DNA from: Megaleporinus macrocephalus
Lineage: Eukaryota > Chordata > Actinopteri > Characiformes > Anostomidae
Assembly (NCBI GenBank): GCA_021613375.1
Contig: CM038709.1
Location: forward strand, 34,863,915 to 34,927,914
Direction of reading: 5' to 3'
DNA: 64,000 nt
In this document: one piece after another, positions 12,901 through 25,700 of the stretch
How positions within the stretch are numbered: position 1 is the stretch's first letter
Layout of the letters: every line of letters begins with the position of its first letter
Program-made: the position numbers and the translations under genes
The notes under the pieces: model-generated
Database searches by the model: none
What the model saw: the letters and a program-made list of their open reading frames with translations, nothing else
What the model was told of the DNA's origin: nothing

Positions 12901-15900
12901 AACAATCAACTTTGGCGAGATAATCTTCACTTGATTGAAAAACTCATTGTGGTACATCTAATACACCTAAAATGCGTTTACTCTACAGCAGATGCGCTCA
13001 AACGCTTTAGAAGCGTCAGAACCGCTGTACAGCGTTATTTTAGAGAGAAACAGTAGTTTGACTCAATACTGCATTTTCTAGCATATGATCATGTCAGATA
13101 TGAGATTTTGAGCGGTGTACTACCTTTTTTGTTTAAAACATGTGGACAACATGAACTTTGGTGATGTGCACTGGCTTTGACTCTAAAAGTCATTTACATT
13201 CTCATAACACACTGAAAATGCCTTTACTGCAGTGTAGAGTGGCTAAACGGCTTTAGAAGAGACAGAATCGCTGTACAGCGTTAGTTCATCGCTAAGCGGC
13301 TTTAAGAACAGGCTACAGAGTAGCCAGATTCGCTGCAGAGCATTGTTAGAATGTGAAAACATCACAGTTATGCAAAAGTAGGTGTTCCACCATAAACTCG
13401 TCCAAATACAACATTAATAGTCTTGTATTATGTTTAATTTGCAGAACATGAGTAAACAATTAGCTTTGATGAGAGAATCTCCTCTTGATCAAAAAATTCT
13501 CTCTGGTTCGTCTAATACACACACAATGCGTTTACTATGCAGCAGACGGGCTCAAACGCCTTAGAACCGTCAGAACCGCTGTACCGAGTTAGTTCATCGC
13601 TAAACGGCTTTAAAAAAGGTTTTAGAATAGGCAGAATCGCTGCAGAGCAGTGTTAGAATGTGAAAACATCACAGTTATGCAAAAGTAGGTGTTCCACCAT
13701 AAACTCGTCCAAATACAACATTAATAGTCTTGTATTATGTTTAATTTGCAGAACATGAGTAAACAATTAGCTTGGATGAGAGAATCTCCACTTGATCAAA
13801 AATATATCTGTGGTTTGTCTAATACACATAAAATGCGTTTACTATGCAGCAGACGCGCTCAAACGCCTTAGAACCGTCAGAACCGCAGTACCGAGTTAGT
13901 TCATCGCTAAACGGATTTAAAAAAGGTTTTAGAATAGGCAGAATCGCTGCAGAGCAGTGTTAGAACGTGAAAACATCACAGTTATGCGAAACTAGGTGTT
14001 CCATTATAAACTTGTACAAATACAACAGAAATAGTCTAGTATTATGATTAACTGCAGAACATGAGCAAACAATCAACTTTGGCGAGATAATCTTCACTTG
14101 ATTGAAAAACTCATTGTGGTACATCTAATACACCTAAAATGCGTTTACTATACAGCAGACACGCTCAAACGCTTTAGAAGCATCAGAACCGCTGTACAGC
14201 GTTATTTTAGAGAGAAACAGTAGTTTGACTCAATACTGCATTTTCTAGCATATGTTCATGTCAGATATGAGATTTCGGGCGGTGTACTACCTTTTTTGTT
14301 TGAAACATGTGGACAACATGAACTTTGGTGACGTGCACTGGCCTAGACTCTAAAAGTCATTTAAATTCTTCTAACACACTGAAAATGCCTTTACTGCAGT
14401 GCAGAGTCGCTAAACGGCTTTAAAAGAGCCATAATCGCTGTAGAGCATATTGTTAGAACGTGAAAACTTCACAGTAATGCAAAAGTTGGTTTTCCACCAT
14501 AAACTCCTTCAAATACAACGTTAATAGTCTTGCATTATGTTTAATTTGCAGAACATGAGTAAACAATTAGCTTGGATGAGAGAATGTCCTCTTGATCAAA
14601 AAATTCTCTGTGGTTCGTCTAATACACATAAAATGCGTTTACTATGCAGCAGACGGGCTCAAACGCCTTAGAACCGTCAGAACCGCTGTACCGAGTTAGT
14701 TCATCGCTAAACGGCTTTAAAATAGGCAGAATCGCTGCAGAGCAGTGTTAGAACGTGAAAACATCACAGTTATGCGAAAGAAAGTGTTCCATTATAAACT
14801 TGTCCAAATACAACAGAAATAGTCTAGTATTATGTTTAAACTCCAAAAAATGAGCAAATAATCAACTTTGGCGAGATAATCTTCACTTGATTGAAAAACT
14901 CATTGTGGTACGTCTAATACACCTAAAATGCGTTTACTATAGAGCAGACGCGCTCAAACGCTTTAGAAGCGTCAGAACCGCTGTACAGCGTTATTTTAGA
15001 GAGAAACAGTAGTTTGACTCAATACTGCATTTTCTAGCATATGATCATGTCAGATATGAGATTTCGAGCGGTGTACTACCTTTTTTGTTTAAAACATGTG
15101 GACAACATGAACTTTGGTGACGTGCACTGGCTTTGACTCTAAAAGTCATTTACATTCTCATAACACACTGAAAATGCCTTTACTGCAGTGTAGAGTGGCT
15201 AAACGGCTTTGGAAGAGACAGAATCGCTGTACAGCGTTAGTTCATCGCTAAGCGGCTTTAAGAACAGGCTACAGAGTAGCCAGATTCGCTGCAGAGCATT
15301 GTTAGAATGTGAAAACTTCACAGTTATGCAAAAGTAGGTGTTCCACCATAAACTCGTCCAAATACAACATTAATAGTCTTGTATTATGTTTAATTTGCAG
15401 AACATGAGTAAACAATTAGCTTGGATGAGAGAATCTCCACTTGATCAAAAAATTCTCTGTGGTTTGTCTAATACACATAAAATGCGTTTACTATGCAGCA
15501 GACGCGCTCAAACGCCTTAGAACCGTCAGAACCGCAGTACCGAGTTAGTTCATCGCTAAACGGCTTTAAAAAAGGTTTTAGAATAGGCAGAATCGCTGCA
15601 GAGCAGTGTTAGAACGTGAAAACATCACAGTTATGCGAAACTAGGTGTTCCATTATAAACTTGTACAAATACAACAGAAATAGTCTAGTATTATGTTTAA
15701 ACTCCAAAAAATGAGCAAATAATGAACTTTGGCGAGATAATCTTCACTTGATTAAAAAACTCATTGTGGTACGTCTAATACACCTAAAATGCGTTTACTA
15801 TAGAGCAGACGCGCTCAAACGCTTTAGAAGCGTCAGAACCGCTGTACAGCATTATTTTAGAGAGAAACAGTAGTTTGACTCAATACTGCATTTTCCAGCA

Positions 15901-18900
15901 TATGATCATGTCACATATGAGATTTCGAGCGGTGTACTACCTTTTTTGTTTAAAACATGTGGACAACATGAACTTTGGTGACGTGCACTGGCTTTGACTC
16001 TAAAAGTCATTTACATTCTCATAACACACTGAAAATGCCTTTACTGCAGTGTAGAGTGGCTAAACGGCGTTAGAAGAGACAGAATCGCTGTACAGCGTTA
16101 GTTCATCGCTAAGCGGCTTTAAAAACAGGCTACAGAGTAGCCAGATTCGCTGCAGAGCATTGTTAGAATGTGAAAACATCACAGTTATGCAAAAGTAGGT
16201 GTTCCACCATAAACTCGTCCAAATACAACATTAATAGTCTTGTATTATGTTTAATTTGCAGAACATGAGTAAACAATTAGCTTGGATGAGAGAATCTCCA
16301 CTTGATCAAAATATTCTCTGTGGTTTGTCTAATACACATAAAATGCGTTTACTATGCAGCAGACGCGCTCAAACGCCTTAGAACCGTCAGAACCGCAGTA
16401 CCGAGTTAGTTCATCGCTAAACGGCTTTAAAAAAGGTTTTAGAATAGGCAGAATCGCTGCAGAGCAGTGTTAGAACGTGAAAACAACACAGTTATGCGAA
16501 ACTAGGTGTTCCATTATAAACTTGTACAAATACAACAGAAATAGTCTAGTATTATGATTAACTGCAGAACATGAGCAAACAATCAACTTTGGCGAGATAA
16601 TCTTCACTTGATTGAAAAACTCATTGTGGTACATCTAATACACCTAAAATGCGTTTACTCTACAGCAGATGCGCTCAAACGCTTTAGAAGCGTCAGAACC
16701 GCTGTACAGCGTTATTTTAGAGAGAAACAGTAGTTTGACTCAATACTGCATTTTTAGCATATGTTCATGTCAGATATGAGATTTCGGGCGGTGTACTACC
16801 TTTTTTGTTTGAAACATGTGGACAACATGAACTTTGGTGACGTGCACTGGCCTAGACTCTAAAAGTCATTTAAATTCTTCTAACACACTGAAAATGCCTT
16901 TACTGCAGTGCAGAGTCGCTAAACGGCTTTAAAAGAGCCATAATCGCTGTAGAGCATATTGTTAGAACGTGAAAACATCACAGTAATGCAAAAGTTGGTT
17001 TTCCACCATAAATTCGTCCAAATACAACGTTAATAGTCTTGTATTATGTTTAATTTGCAGAACATGAGTAAACAATTAGCTTGGATGAGAGAATCTCCTC
17101 TTGATCAAAAAATTCTCTCTGGTTCGTCTAATACACACACAATGCGTTTACTATGCAGCAGACGGGCTCAAACGCCTTAGAACCGTCAGAACCGCTGTAC
17201 CGAGTTAGTTCATCGCTAAACGGCTTTAAAAAAGGTTTTAGAATAGGCAGAATCGCTGCAGAGCAGTGTTAGAATGTGAAAACATCACAGTTATGCAAAA
17301 GTAGGTGTTCCACCATAAACTCGTCCAAATACAACATTAATAGTCTTGTATTATGTTTAATTTGCAGAACATGAGTAAACAATTAGCTTGGATGAGAGAA
17401 TCTCCTCTTGATCAAAAAATTCTCTCTGGTTCGTCTAATACACACACAATGCGTTTACTATGCAGCAGACGGGCTCAAACGCCTTAGAACCGTCAGAACC
17501 GCTGTACCGAGTTAGTTCATCGCTAAACGGCTTTAAAAAAGGTTTTAGAATAGGCAGAATCGCTGCAGAGCAGTGTTAGAATGTGAAAACATCACAGTTA
17601 TGCAAAAGTAGGTGTTCCACCATAAACTCGTCCAAATACAACATTAATAGTCTTGTATTATGTTTAATTTGCAGAACATGAGTAAACAATTAGCTTGGAT
17701 GAGAGAATGTCCTCTTGATCAAAAAATTCTCTGTGGTTCGTCTAATACACATAAAATGCGTTTACTATAGAGCAGACGTGCTCAAACGCTTTAAAATAGG
17801 CAGATTCGCTGCAGAGCATTGTTAGAATGTGAAAACATCACAGTTATGCAAAAGTAGGTGTTTCACCATAAACTCGTCCAAATACAACATTAATAGTCTT
17901 TTATTATGTTTAATTTGCAGAACATGAGTAAACAATTAGCTTGGATGAGAGAATGTCCACTTGATCAAAAAATTCTCTGTGGTTCGTCTAATACACATAA
18001 AATGCGTTTACTATGCAGCAGACGGGCTCAAACGCCTTAGAACCGTCAGAACCGCTGTACCGAGTTAGTTCATCGCTAAACGGCTTTAAACTAGGCAGAA
18101 TCGCTGCAGAGCAGTGTTAGAACGTGAAAACATCACAGTTATGCGAAAGAAAGTGTTCCATTATAAACTTGTCCAAATACAACAGAAATAGTCTAGTATT
18201 ATGTTTAAACTCAAAAAAATGAGCAAATAATCAACTTTGGCGAGATAATCTTCACTTGATTGAAAAACTCATTGTGGTACGTCTAATACACCTAAAATGC
18301 GTTTACTATAGAGCAGACGCGCTCAAACGCTTTAGAAGCGTCAGAACCGCTGTACAGCGTTATTTTAGAGAGAAACAGTAGTTTGACTCAATACTGCATT
18401 TTCTAGCATATGATCATGTCAGATATGAGATTTCGAGCGGTGTACTACCTTTTTTGTTTAAAACATGTGGACAACATGAACTTTGGTGACGTGCACTGGC
18501 TTTGACTCTAAAAGTCATTTACATTCTCATAACACACTGAAAATGCCTTTACTGCAGTGTAGAGTGGCTAAACGGCTTTAGAAGAGACAGAATCGCTGTA
18601 CAGCGTTAGTTCATCGCTAAGCGGCTTTAAGAACAGGCTACAGAGTAGCCAGATTCGCTGCAGAGCATTGTTAGAATGTGAAAACATCACAGTTATGCAA
18701 AAGTAGGTGTTCCACCATAAACTCGTCCAAATACAACATTAATAGTCTTGTATTATGTTTAATTTGCAGAACATGAGTAAACAATTAGCTTGGATGAGAG
18801 AATCTCCACTTGATCAAAAAATTCTCTGTGGTTTGTCTAATACACATAAAATGCGTTTACTATGCAGCAGACGCGCTCAAACGCCTTAGAACCGTCAGAA

Positions 18901-21081
18901 CCGCAGTACCGAGTTAGTTCATCGCTAAACGGCTTTAAAAAAGGTTTTAGAATAGGCAGAATCGCTGCAGAGCAGTGTTAGAACGTGAAAACATCACAGT
19001 TATGCGAAACTAGGTGTTCCATTATAAACTTGTACAAATACAACAGAAATAGTCTAGTATTATGATTAACTGCAGAACATGAGCAAACAATCAACTTTGG
19101 CGAGATAATCTTCACTTGATTGAAAAACTCATTGTGGTACATCTAATACACCTAAAATGCGTTTACTCTACAGCAGACGCGCTCAAACGCTTTAGAAGCG
19201 TCAGAACCGCTGTACAGCGTTATTTTAGAGAGAAACAGTAGTTTGACTCAATACTGCATTTTCTAGCATATGTTCATGTCAGATATGAGATTTCGGGCGG
19301 TGTACTACCTTTTTTGTTTGAAACATGTGGACAACATGAACTTTGGTGACGTGCACTGGCCTAGACTCTAAAAGTCATTTAAATTCTTCTAACACACTGA
19401 AAATGCCTTTACTGCAGTGCAGAGTCGCTAAACGGCTTTAAAAGAGCCATAATCGCTGTAGAGCATATTGTTAGAACGTGAAAACTTCACAGTAATGCAA
19501 AAGTTGGTTTTCCACCATAAATTCCTCCAAATACAACGTTAATAGTCTTGTATTATGTTTAATTTGCAGAACATGAGTAAACAATTAGCTTGAATGAGAG
19601 AATCTCCTCTTGATCAAAAAATTCTCTCTGGTTCGTCTAATACACACACAATGCGTTTACTATGCAGCAGACGGGCTCAAACGCCTTAGAATCGTCAGAA
19701 CCGCTGTACCGAGTTAGTTCATCGCTAAACGGCTTTAAAAAAGGTTTTAGAATAGGCAGAATCGCTGCAGAGCAGTGTTAGAATGTGAAAACATCACAGT
19801 TATGCAAAAGTAGGTGTTCCACCATAAACTCGTCCAAATACAACATTAATAGTCTTGTATTATGTTTAATTTGCAGAACATGAGTAAACAATTAGCTTGG
19901 ATGAGAGAATCTCCACTTGATCAAAAATATATCTGTGGTTTGTCTAATACACATAAAATGCGTTTACTATGTAGCAGACGCGCTCAAACGCCTTAGAACC
20001 GTCAGAACCGCAGTACCGAGTTAGTTCATCGCTAAACGGCTTTAAAAAAGGTTTTAGAATAGGCAGAATCGCTGCAGAGCAGTGTTAGAACGTGAAAACA
20101 TCACAGTTATGCGAAACTAGGTGTTCCATTATAAACTTGTACAAATACAACAGAAATAGTCTAGTATTATGATTAACTGCAGAACATGAGCAAACAATCA
20201 ACTTTGGCGAGATAATCTTCACTTGATTGAAAAACTCATTGTGGTACATCTAATACACCTAAAATGCGTTTACTCTACAGCAGACGCGCTCAAACGCTTT
20301 AGAAGCGTCAGAACCGCTGTACAGCGTTATTTTAGAGAGAAACAGTAGTTTGACTCAATACTGCATTTTCTAGCATATGTTCATGTCAGATATGAGATTT
20401 CGGGCGGTGTACTACCTTTTTTGTTTGAAACATGTGGACAACATGAACTTTGGTGACGTGCACTGGCCTAGACTCTAAAAGTCATTTAAATTCTTCTAAC
20501 ACACTGAAAATGCCTTTACTGCAGTGCAGAGTCGCTAAACGGCTTTAAAAGAGCCATAATCGCTGTAGAGCATATTGTTAGAACGTGAAAACTTCACAGT
20601 AATGCAAAAGTTGGTTTTCCACCATAAATTCCTCCAAATACAACGTTAATAGTCTTGTATTATGTTTAATTTGCAGAACATGAGTAAACAATTAGCTTGG
20701 ATGAGAGAATGTCCTCTTGATCAAAAAATTCTCTGTGGTTCGTCTAATACACATACAATGCGTTTACTATGCAGCAGACGGGCTCAAACGCCTTAGAACC
20801 GTCAGAACCGCTGTACCGAGTTAGTTCATCGCTAAACGGCTTTAAAATAGGCAGAATCGCTGCAGAGCAGTGTTAGAACGTGAAAACATCACAGTTATGC
20901 GAAAGAAAGTGTTCCATTATAAACTTGTCCAAATACAACAGAAATAGTCTAGTATTATGTTTAAACTCCAAAAAATGAGCAAATAATCAACTTTGGCGAG
21001 ATAATCTTCACTTGATTGAAAAACTCATTGTGGTACGTCTAATACACCTAAAATGCGTTTACTATAGAGCAGACGCGCTCA

Positions 21082-21425
21082 AACGCTTTAGAAGCGTCAG
21101 AACCGCTGTACAGCGTTATTTTAGAGAGAAACAGTAGTTTGACTCAATACTGCATTTTCTAGCATATGATCATGTCAGATATGAGATTTCGAGCGGTGTA
21201 CTACCTTTTTTGTTTAAAACATGTGGACAACATGAACTTTGGTGACGTGCACTGGCTTTGACTCTAAAAGTCATTTACATTCTCATAACACACTGAAAAT
21301 GCCTTTACTGCAGTGTAGAGTGGCTAAACGGCTTTAGAAGAGACAGAATCGCTGTACAGCGTTAGTTCATCGCTAAGCGGCTTTAAGAACAGGCTACAGA
21401 GTAGCCAGATTCGCTGCAGAGCATT
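21082..21425. repeat. Module X-alpha (344 bp)
   Basis: It opens with ACGCTTTAGAAGCGT, a 6-bp stem with a 3-base loop, followed by the palindrome CGCTGTACAGCG. It then carries the alpha markers CATATGATCATG and GAGCGGTG. Compared with X-beta it has about 60 extra bp at its end, containing GGCTACAGAGTAGCC, another perfect 6-bp stem. Confidence 0.88.
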
Positions 21426-21732
21426 GTTAGAATGTGAAAACATCACAGTTATGCAAAAGTAGGTGTTCCACCATAAACTCGTCCAAATACAACATTAATA
21501 GTCTTGTATTATGTTTAATTTGCAGAACATGAGTAAACAATTAGCTTGGATGAGAGAATCTCCACTTGATCAAAAAATTCTCTGTGGTTTGTCTAATACA
21601 CATAAAATGCGTTTACTATGCAGCAGACGCGCTCAAACGCCTTAGAACCGTCAGAACCGCAGTACCGAGTTAGTTCATCGCTAAACGGCTTTAAAAAAGG
21701 TTTTAGAATAGGCAGAATCGCTGCAGAGCAGT
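21426..21732. repeat. Satellite monomer M1 (307 bp)
   Basis: It begins GTTAGAATGTGAAAAC and carries GCAAAAGTAGGTGTTCC and CACTTGATCAAAAAATTC. It includes the 7-bp inverted repeat AGAGAAT/ATTCTCT around a 17-base loop. Its end holds the 12-14-bp longer linker AAAAAAGGTTTTAGAATAGG that distinguishes it from M3. Confidence 0.85.
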
Positions 21733-21941
21733 GTTAGAACGTGAAAACATCACAGTTATGCGAAACTAGGTGTTCCATTATAAACTTGTACAAATACAAC
21801 AGAAATAGTCTAGTATTATGATTAACTGCAGAACATGAGCAAACAATCAACTTTGGCGAGATAATCTTCACTTGATTGAAAAACTCATTGTGGTACATCT
21901 AATACACCTAAAATGCGTTTACTCTACAGCAGACGCGCTCA
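21733..21941. repeat. Satellite monomer M2 (209 bp, merges into X-beta)
   Basis: It begins GTTAGAACGTGAAAAC, carries GCGAAACTAGGTGTTCC and TTATGATTAACTGCAG, and runs straight into the next X module at AACGCTTTAG. Confidence 0.85.
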
Positions 21942-22225
21942 AACGCTTTAGAAGCTTCAGAACCGCTGTACAGCGTTATTTTAGAGAGAAACAGTAGTTT
22001 GACTCAATACTGCATTTTCTAGCATATGTTCATGTCAGATATGAGATTTCGGGCGGTGTACTACCTTTTTTGTTTGAAACATGTGGACAACATGAACTTT
22101 GGTGACGTGCACTGGCCTAGACTCTAAAAGTCATTTAAATTCTTCTAACACACTGAAAATGCCTTTACTGCAGTGCAGAGTCGCTAAACGGCTTTAAAAG
22201 AGCCATAATCGCTGTAGAGCATATT
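21942..22225. repeat. Module X-beta (284 bp)
   Basis: It carries the beta markers CATATGTTCATG, GGGCGGTG, GTTTGAAACATGTGG and CTGGCCTAGAC. It lacks the GGCTACAGAGTAGCC hairpin found in X-alpha. This copy has AAGCTTCAG where others have AAGCGTCAG, which destroys the first hairpin. Confidence 0.88.
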
Positions 22226-22520
22226 GTTAGAACGTGAAAACTTCACAGTAATGCAAAAGTTGGTTTTCCACCATAAATTCCTCCAAATACAACGTTAATA
22301 GTCTTGTATTATGTTTAATTTGCAGAACATGAGTAAACAATTAGCTTGGATGAGAGAATGTCCTCTTGATCAAAAAATTCTCTGTGGTTCGTCTAATACA
22401 CATAAAATGCGTTTACTATGCAGCAGACGGGCTCAAACGCCTTAGAACCGTCAGAACCGCTGTACCGAGTTAGTTCATCGCTAAACGGCTTTAAAATAGG
22501 CAGAATCGCTGCAGAGCAGT
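22226..22520. repeat. Satellite monomer M3 (295 bp)
   Basis: It begins GTTAGAACGTGAAAACTTC, carries GTAATGCAAAAGTTGG and the M3-specific GAGAGAATGTCCTCTTG, and has the CAGACGGGCTC variant where M1 has CAGACGCGCTC. Confidence 0.85.
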
Positions 22521-22730
22521 GTTAGAACGTGAAAACATCACAGTTATGCGAAAGAAAGTGTTCCATTATAAACTTGTCCAAATACAACAGAAATAGTCTA
22601 GTATTATGTTTAAACTCCAAAAAATGAGCAAATAATCAACTTTGGCGAGATAATCTTCACTTGATTGAAAAACTCATTGTGGTACGTCTAATACACCTAA
22701 AATGCGTTTACTATAGAGCAGACGCGCTCA
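22521..22730. repeat. Satellite monomer M4 (210 bp, merges into X-alpha)
   Basis: It begins GTTAGAACGTGAAAAC and carries GCGAAAGAAAGTGTTCC, CTCCAAAAAATGAGC and ACTATAGAGCAGACG, the marks that precede an alpha X module. Confidence 0.85.
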
Positions 22731-25700
22731 AACGCTTTAGAAGCGTCAGAACCGCTGTACAGCGTTATTTTAGAGAGAAACAGTAGTTTGACTCAATACT
22801 GCATTTTCTAGCATATGATCATGTCAGATATGAGATTTCGAGCGGTGTACTACCTTTTTTGTTTAAAACATGTGGACAACATGAACTTTGGTGACGTGCA
22901 CTGGCTTTGACTCTAAAAGTCATTTACATTCTCATAACACACTGAAAATGCCTTTACTGCAGTGTAGAGTGGCTAAACGGCTTTAGAAGAGACAGAATCG
23001 CTGTACAGCGTTAGTTCATCGCTAAGCGGCTTTAGAACAGGCTACAGAGTAGCCAGATTCGCTGCAGAGCATTGTTAGAATGTGAAAACATCACAGTTAT
23101 GCAAAAGTAGGTGTTCCACCATAAACTCGTCCAAATACAACATTAATAGTCTTGTATTATGTTTAATTTGCAGAACATGAGTAAACAATTAGCTTGGATG
23201 AGAGAATCTCCACTTGATCAAAAAATTCTCTGTGGTTTGTCTAATACACATAAAATGCGTTTACTATGCAGCAGACGCGCTCAAACGCCTTAGAACCGTC
23301 AGAACCGCTGTACCGAGTTAGTTCATCGCTAAACGGCTTTAAAAAAGGTTTTAGAATAGGCAGAATCGCTGCAGAGCAGTGTTAGAACGTGAAAACATCA
23401 CAGTTATGCGAAACTAGGTGTTCCATTATAAACTTGTACAAATACAACAGAAATAGTCTAGTATTATGATTAACTGCAGAACATGAGCAAACAATCAACT
23501 TTGGCGAGATAATCTTCACTTGATTGAAAAACTCATTGTGGTACATCTAATACACCTAAAATGCGTTTACTCTACAGCAGACGCGCTCAAACGCTTTAGA
23601 AGCTTCAGAACCGCTGTACAGCGTTATTTTAGAGAGAAACAGTAGTTTGACTCAATACTGCATTTTCTAGCATATGTTCATGTCAGATATGAGATTTCGG
23701 GCGGTGTACTACCTTTTTTGTTTGAAACATGTGGACAACATGAACTTTGGTGACGTGCACTGGCCTAGACTCTAAAAGTCATTTAAATTCTTCTAACACA
23801 CTGAAAATGCCTTTACTGCAGTGCAGAGTCGCTAAACGGCTTTAAAAGAGCCATAATCGCTGTAGAGCATATTGTTAGAACGTGAAAACTTCACAGTAAT
23901 GCAAAAGTTGGTTTTCCACCATAAATTCCTCCAAATACAACGTTAATAGTCTTGTATTATGTTTAATTTGCAGAACATGAGTAAACAATTAGCTTGGATG
24001 AGAGAATGTCCTCTTGATCAAAAAATTCTCTGTGGTTCGTCTAATACACATAAAATGCGTTTACGACGCTTACTGCAGATTCGCTGCAGAGCATTGTTAG
24101 AATGTGAAAACATCACAGTTATGCAAAAGTAGGTGTTCCACATAAACTCGTCCAAATACAACATTAATAGTCTTGTATTATGTTTAATTTGCAGAACATG
24201 AGTAAACAATTAGCTTGGATGAGAGAATCTCCACTTGATCAAAAAATTCTCTGTGGTTTGTCTAATACACATAAAATGCGTTTACTATGCAGCAGACGCG
24301 CTCAAACGCCTTAGAACCGTCAGAACTGCTGTACCGAGTTAGTTCATCGCTAAACGGCTTTAAAAAAGGTTTTAGAATTGGCAGAATCGCTGCAGAGCAG
24401 TGTTAGAACGTGAAAACATCACAGTTATGCGAAACTAGGTGTTCCATTATAAACTTGTACAAATACAACAGAAATAGTCTAGTATTATGATTAACTGCAG
24501 AACATGAGCAAACAATCAACTTTGGCGAGATAATCTTCACTTGATTGAAAAACTCATTGTGGTACATCTAATACACCTAAAATGCGTTTACTCTACAGCA
24601 GACGCGCTCAAACGCTTTAGAAGCTTCAGAACCGCTGTACAGCGTTATTTTAGAGAGAAACAGTAGTTTGACTCAATACTGCATTTTCTAGCATATGTTC
24701 ATGTCAGATATGAGATTTCGGGCGGTGTACTACCTTTTTTGTTTGAAACATGTGGACAACATGAACTTTGGTGACGTGCACTGGCCTAGACTCTAAAAGT
24801 CATTTAAATTCTTCTAACACACTGAAAATGCCTTTACTGCAGTGCAGAGTCGCTAAACGGCTTTAAAAGAGCCATAATCGCTGTAGAGCATATTGTTAGA
24901 ACGTGAAAACTTCACAGTAATGCAAAAGTTGGTTTTCCACCATAAATTCCTCCAAATACAACGTTAATAGTCTTCTATTATGTTTAATTTGCAGAACATG
25001 AGTAAACAATTAGCTTGGATGAGAGAATCTCCTCTTGATCAAAAAATTCTCTGTGGTTCGTCAAATGCACACACAATGCGTTTACTATGCAGCAGACGGG
25101 CTCAAACGACTTAGAACCGTCAGAACCGCTGTACCGAGTTAGTTCATCGCTAAACGGCTGTAAAATAGGCAGAATCGCTGCAGAGCAGTGTTAGAACGTG
25201 AAAACATCACAGTTATGCGAAAGAAAGTGTTCCATTATAAACTTGTCCAAATACAACAGAAATAGTCTAGTATTATGTTTAAACTCCAAAAAATGAGAAA
25301 ATAATCAACTTTGGCGAGATAATCTTCACTTGATTGAAAAACTCATTGTGGTACGTCTAATACACCTAAAATGCGTTTACTATAGAGCAGACGCGCTCAA
25401 ACGCTTTAATAGGCAGATTCGCTGCAGAGCAGTGTTAGAATGTGAAAACATCACAGTTATGCAAAAGTAGGTGTTCCACCATAAACTCGTCCAAATACAA
25501 CATTAATAGTCTTGTATTATGTTTAATTTGCAGAACATGAGTAAACAATTAGCTTGGATGAGAGAATCTCCACTTGATCAAAAAATTCTCTGTGGTTTGT
25601 CTAATACACATAAAATGCGTTTACTATGCAGCAGACGCGCTCAAACGCCTTAGAACCGTCAGAACCGCTGTACCGAGTTAGTTCATCGCTAAACGGCTTT

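Larger units (their letters stand above)
21082..22730. repeat. Complete 1,649-bp higher-order repeat copy (reference copy)
   Basis: The alpha block at 21,082-21,941 is 860 bp and the beta block at 21,942-22,730 is 789 bp. Both lengths equal those of the copy at 8,302, which lies 12,780 bp away. It is broken down into six modules in separate entries. Confidence 0.93.

Noticed and set aside
11815..24209. Minus-strand frames of 63-64 codons at 11,815-12,009 and 24,018-24,209
   Set aside because: Both are chance readings of satellite monomers at rearranged junctions and are not kept in other copies.
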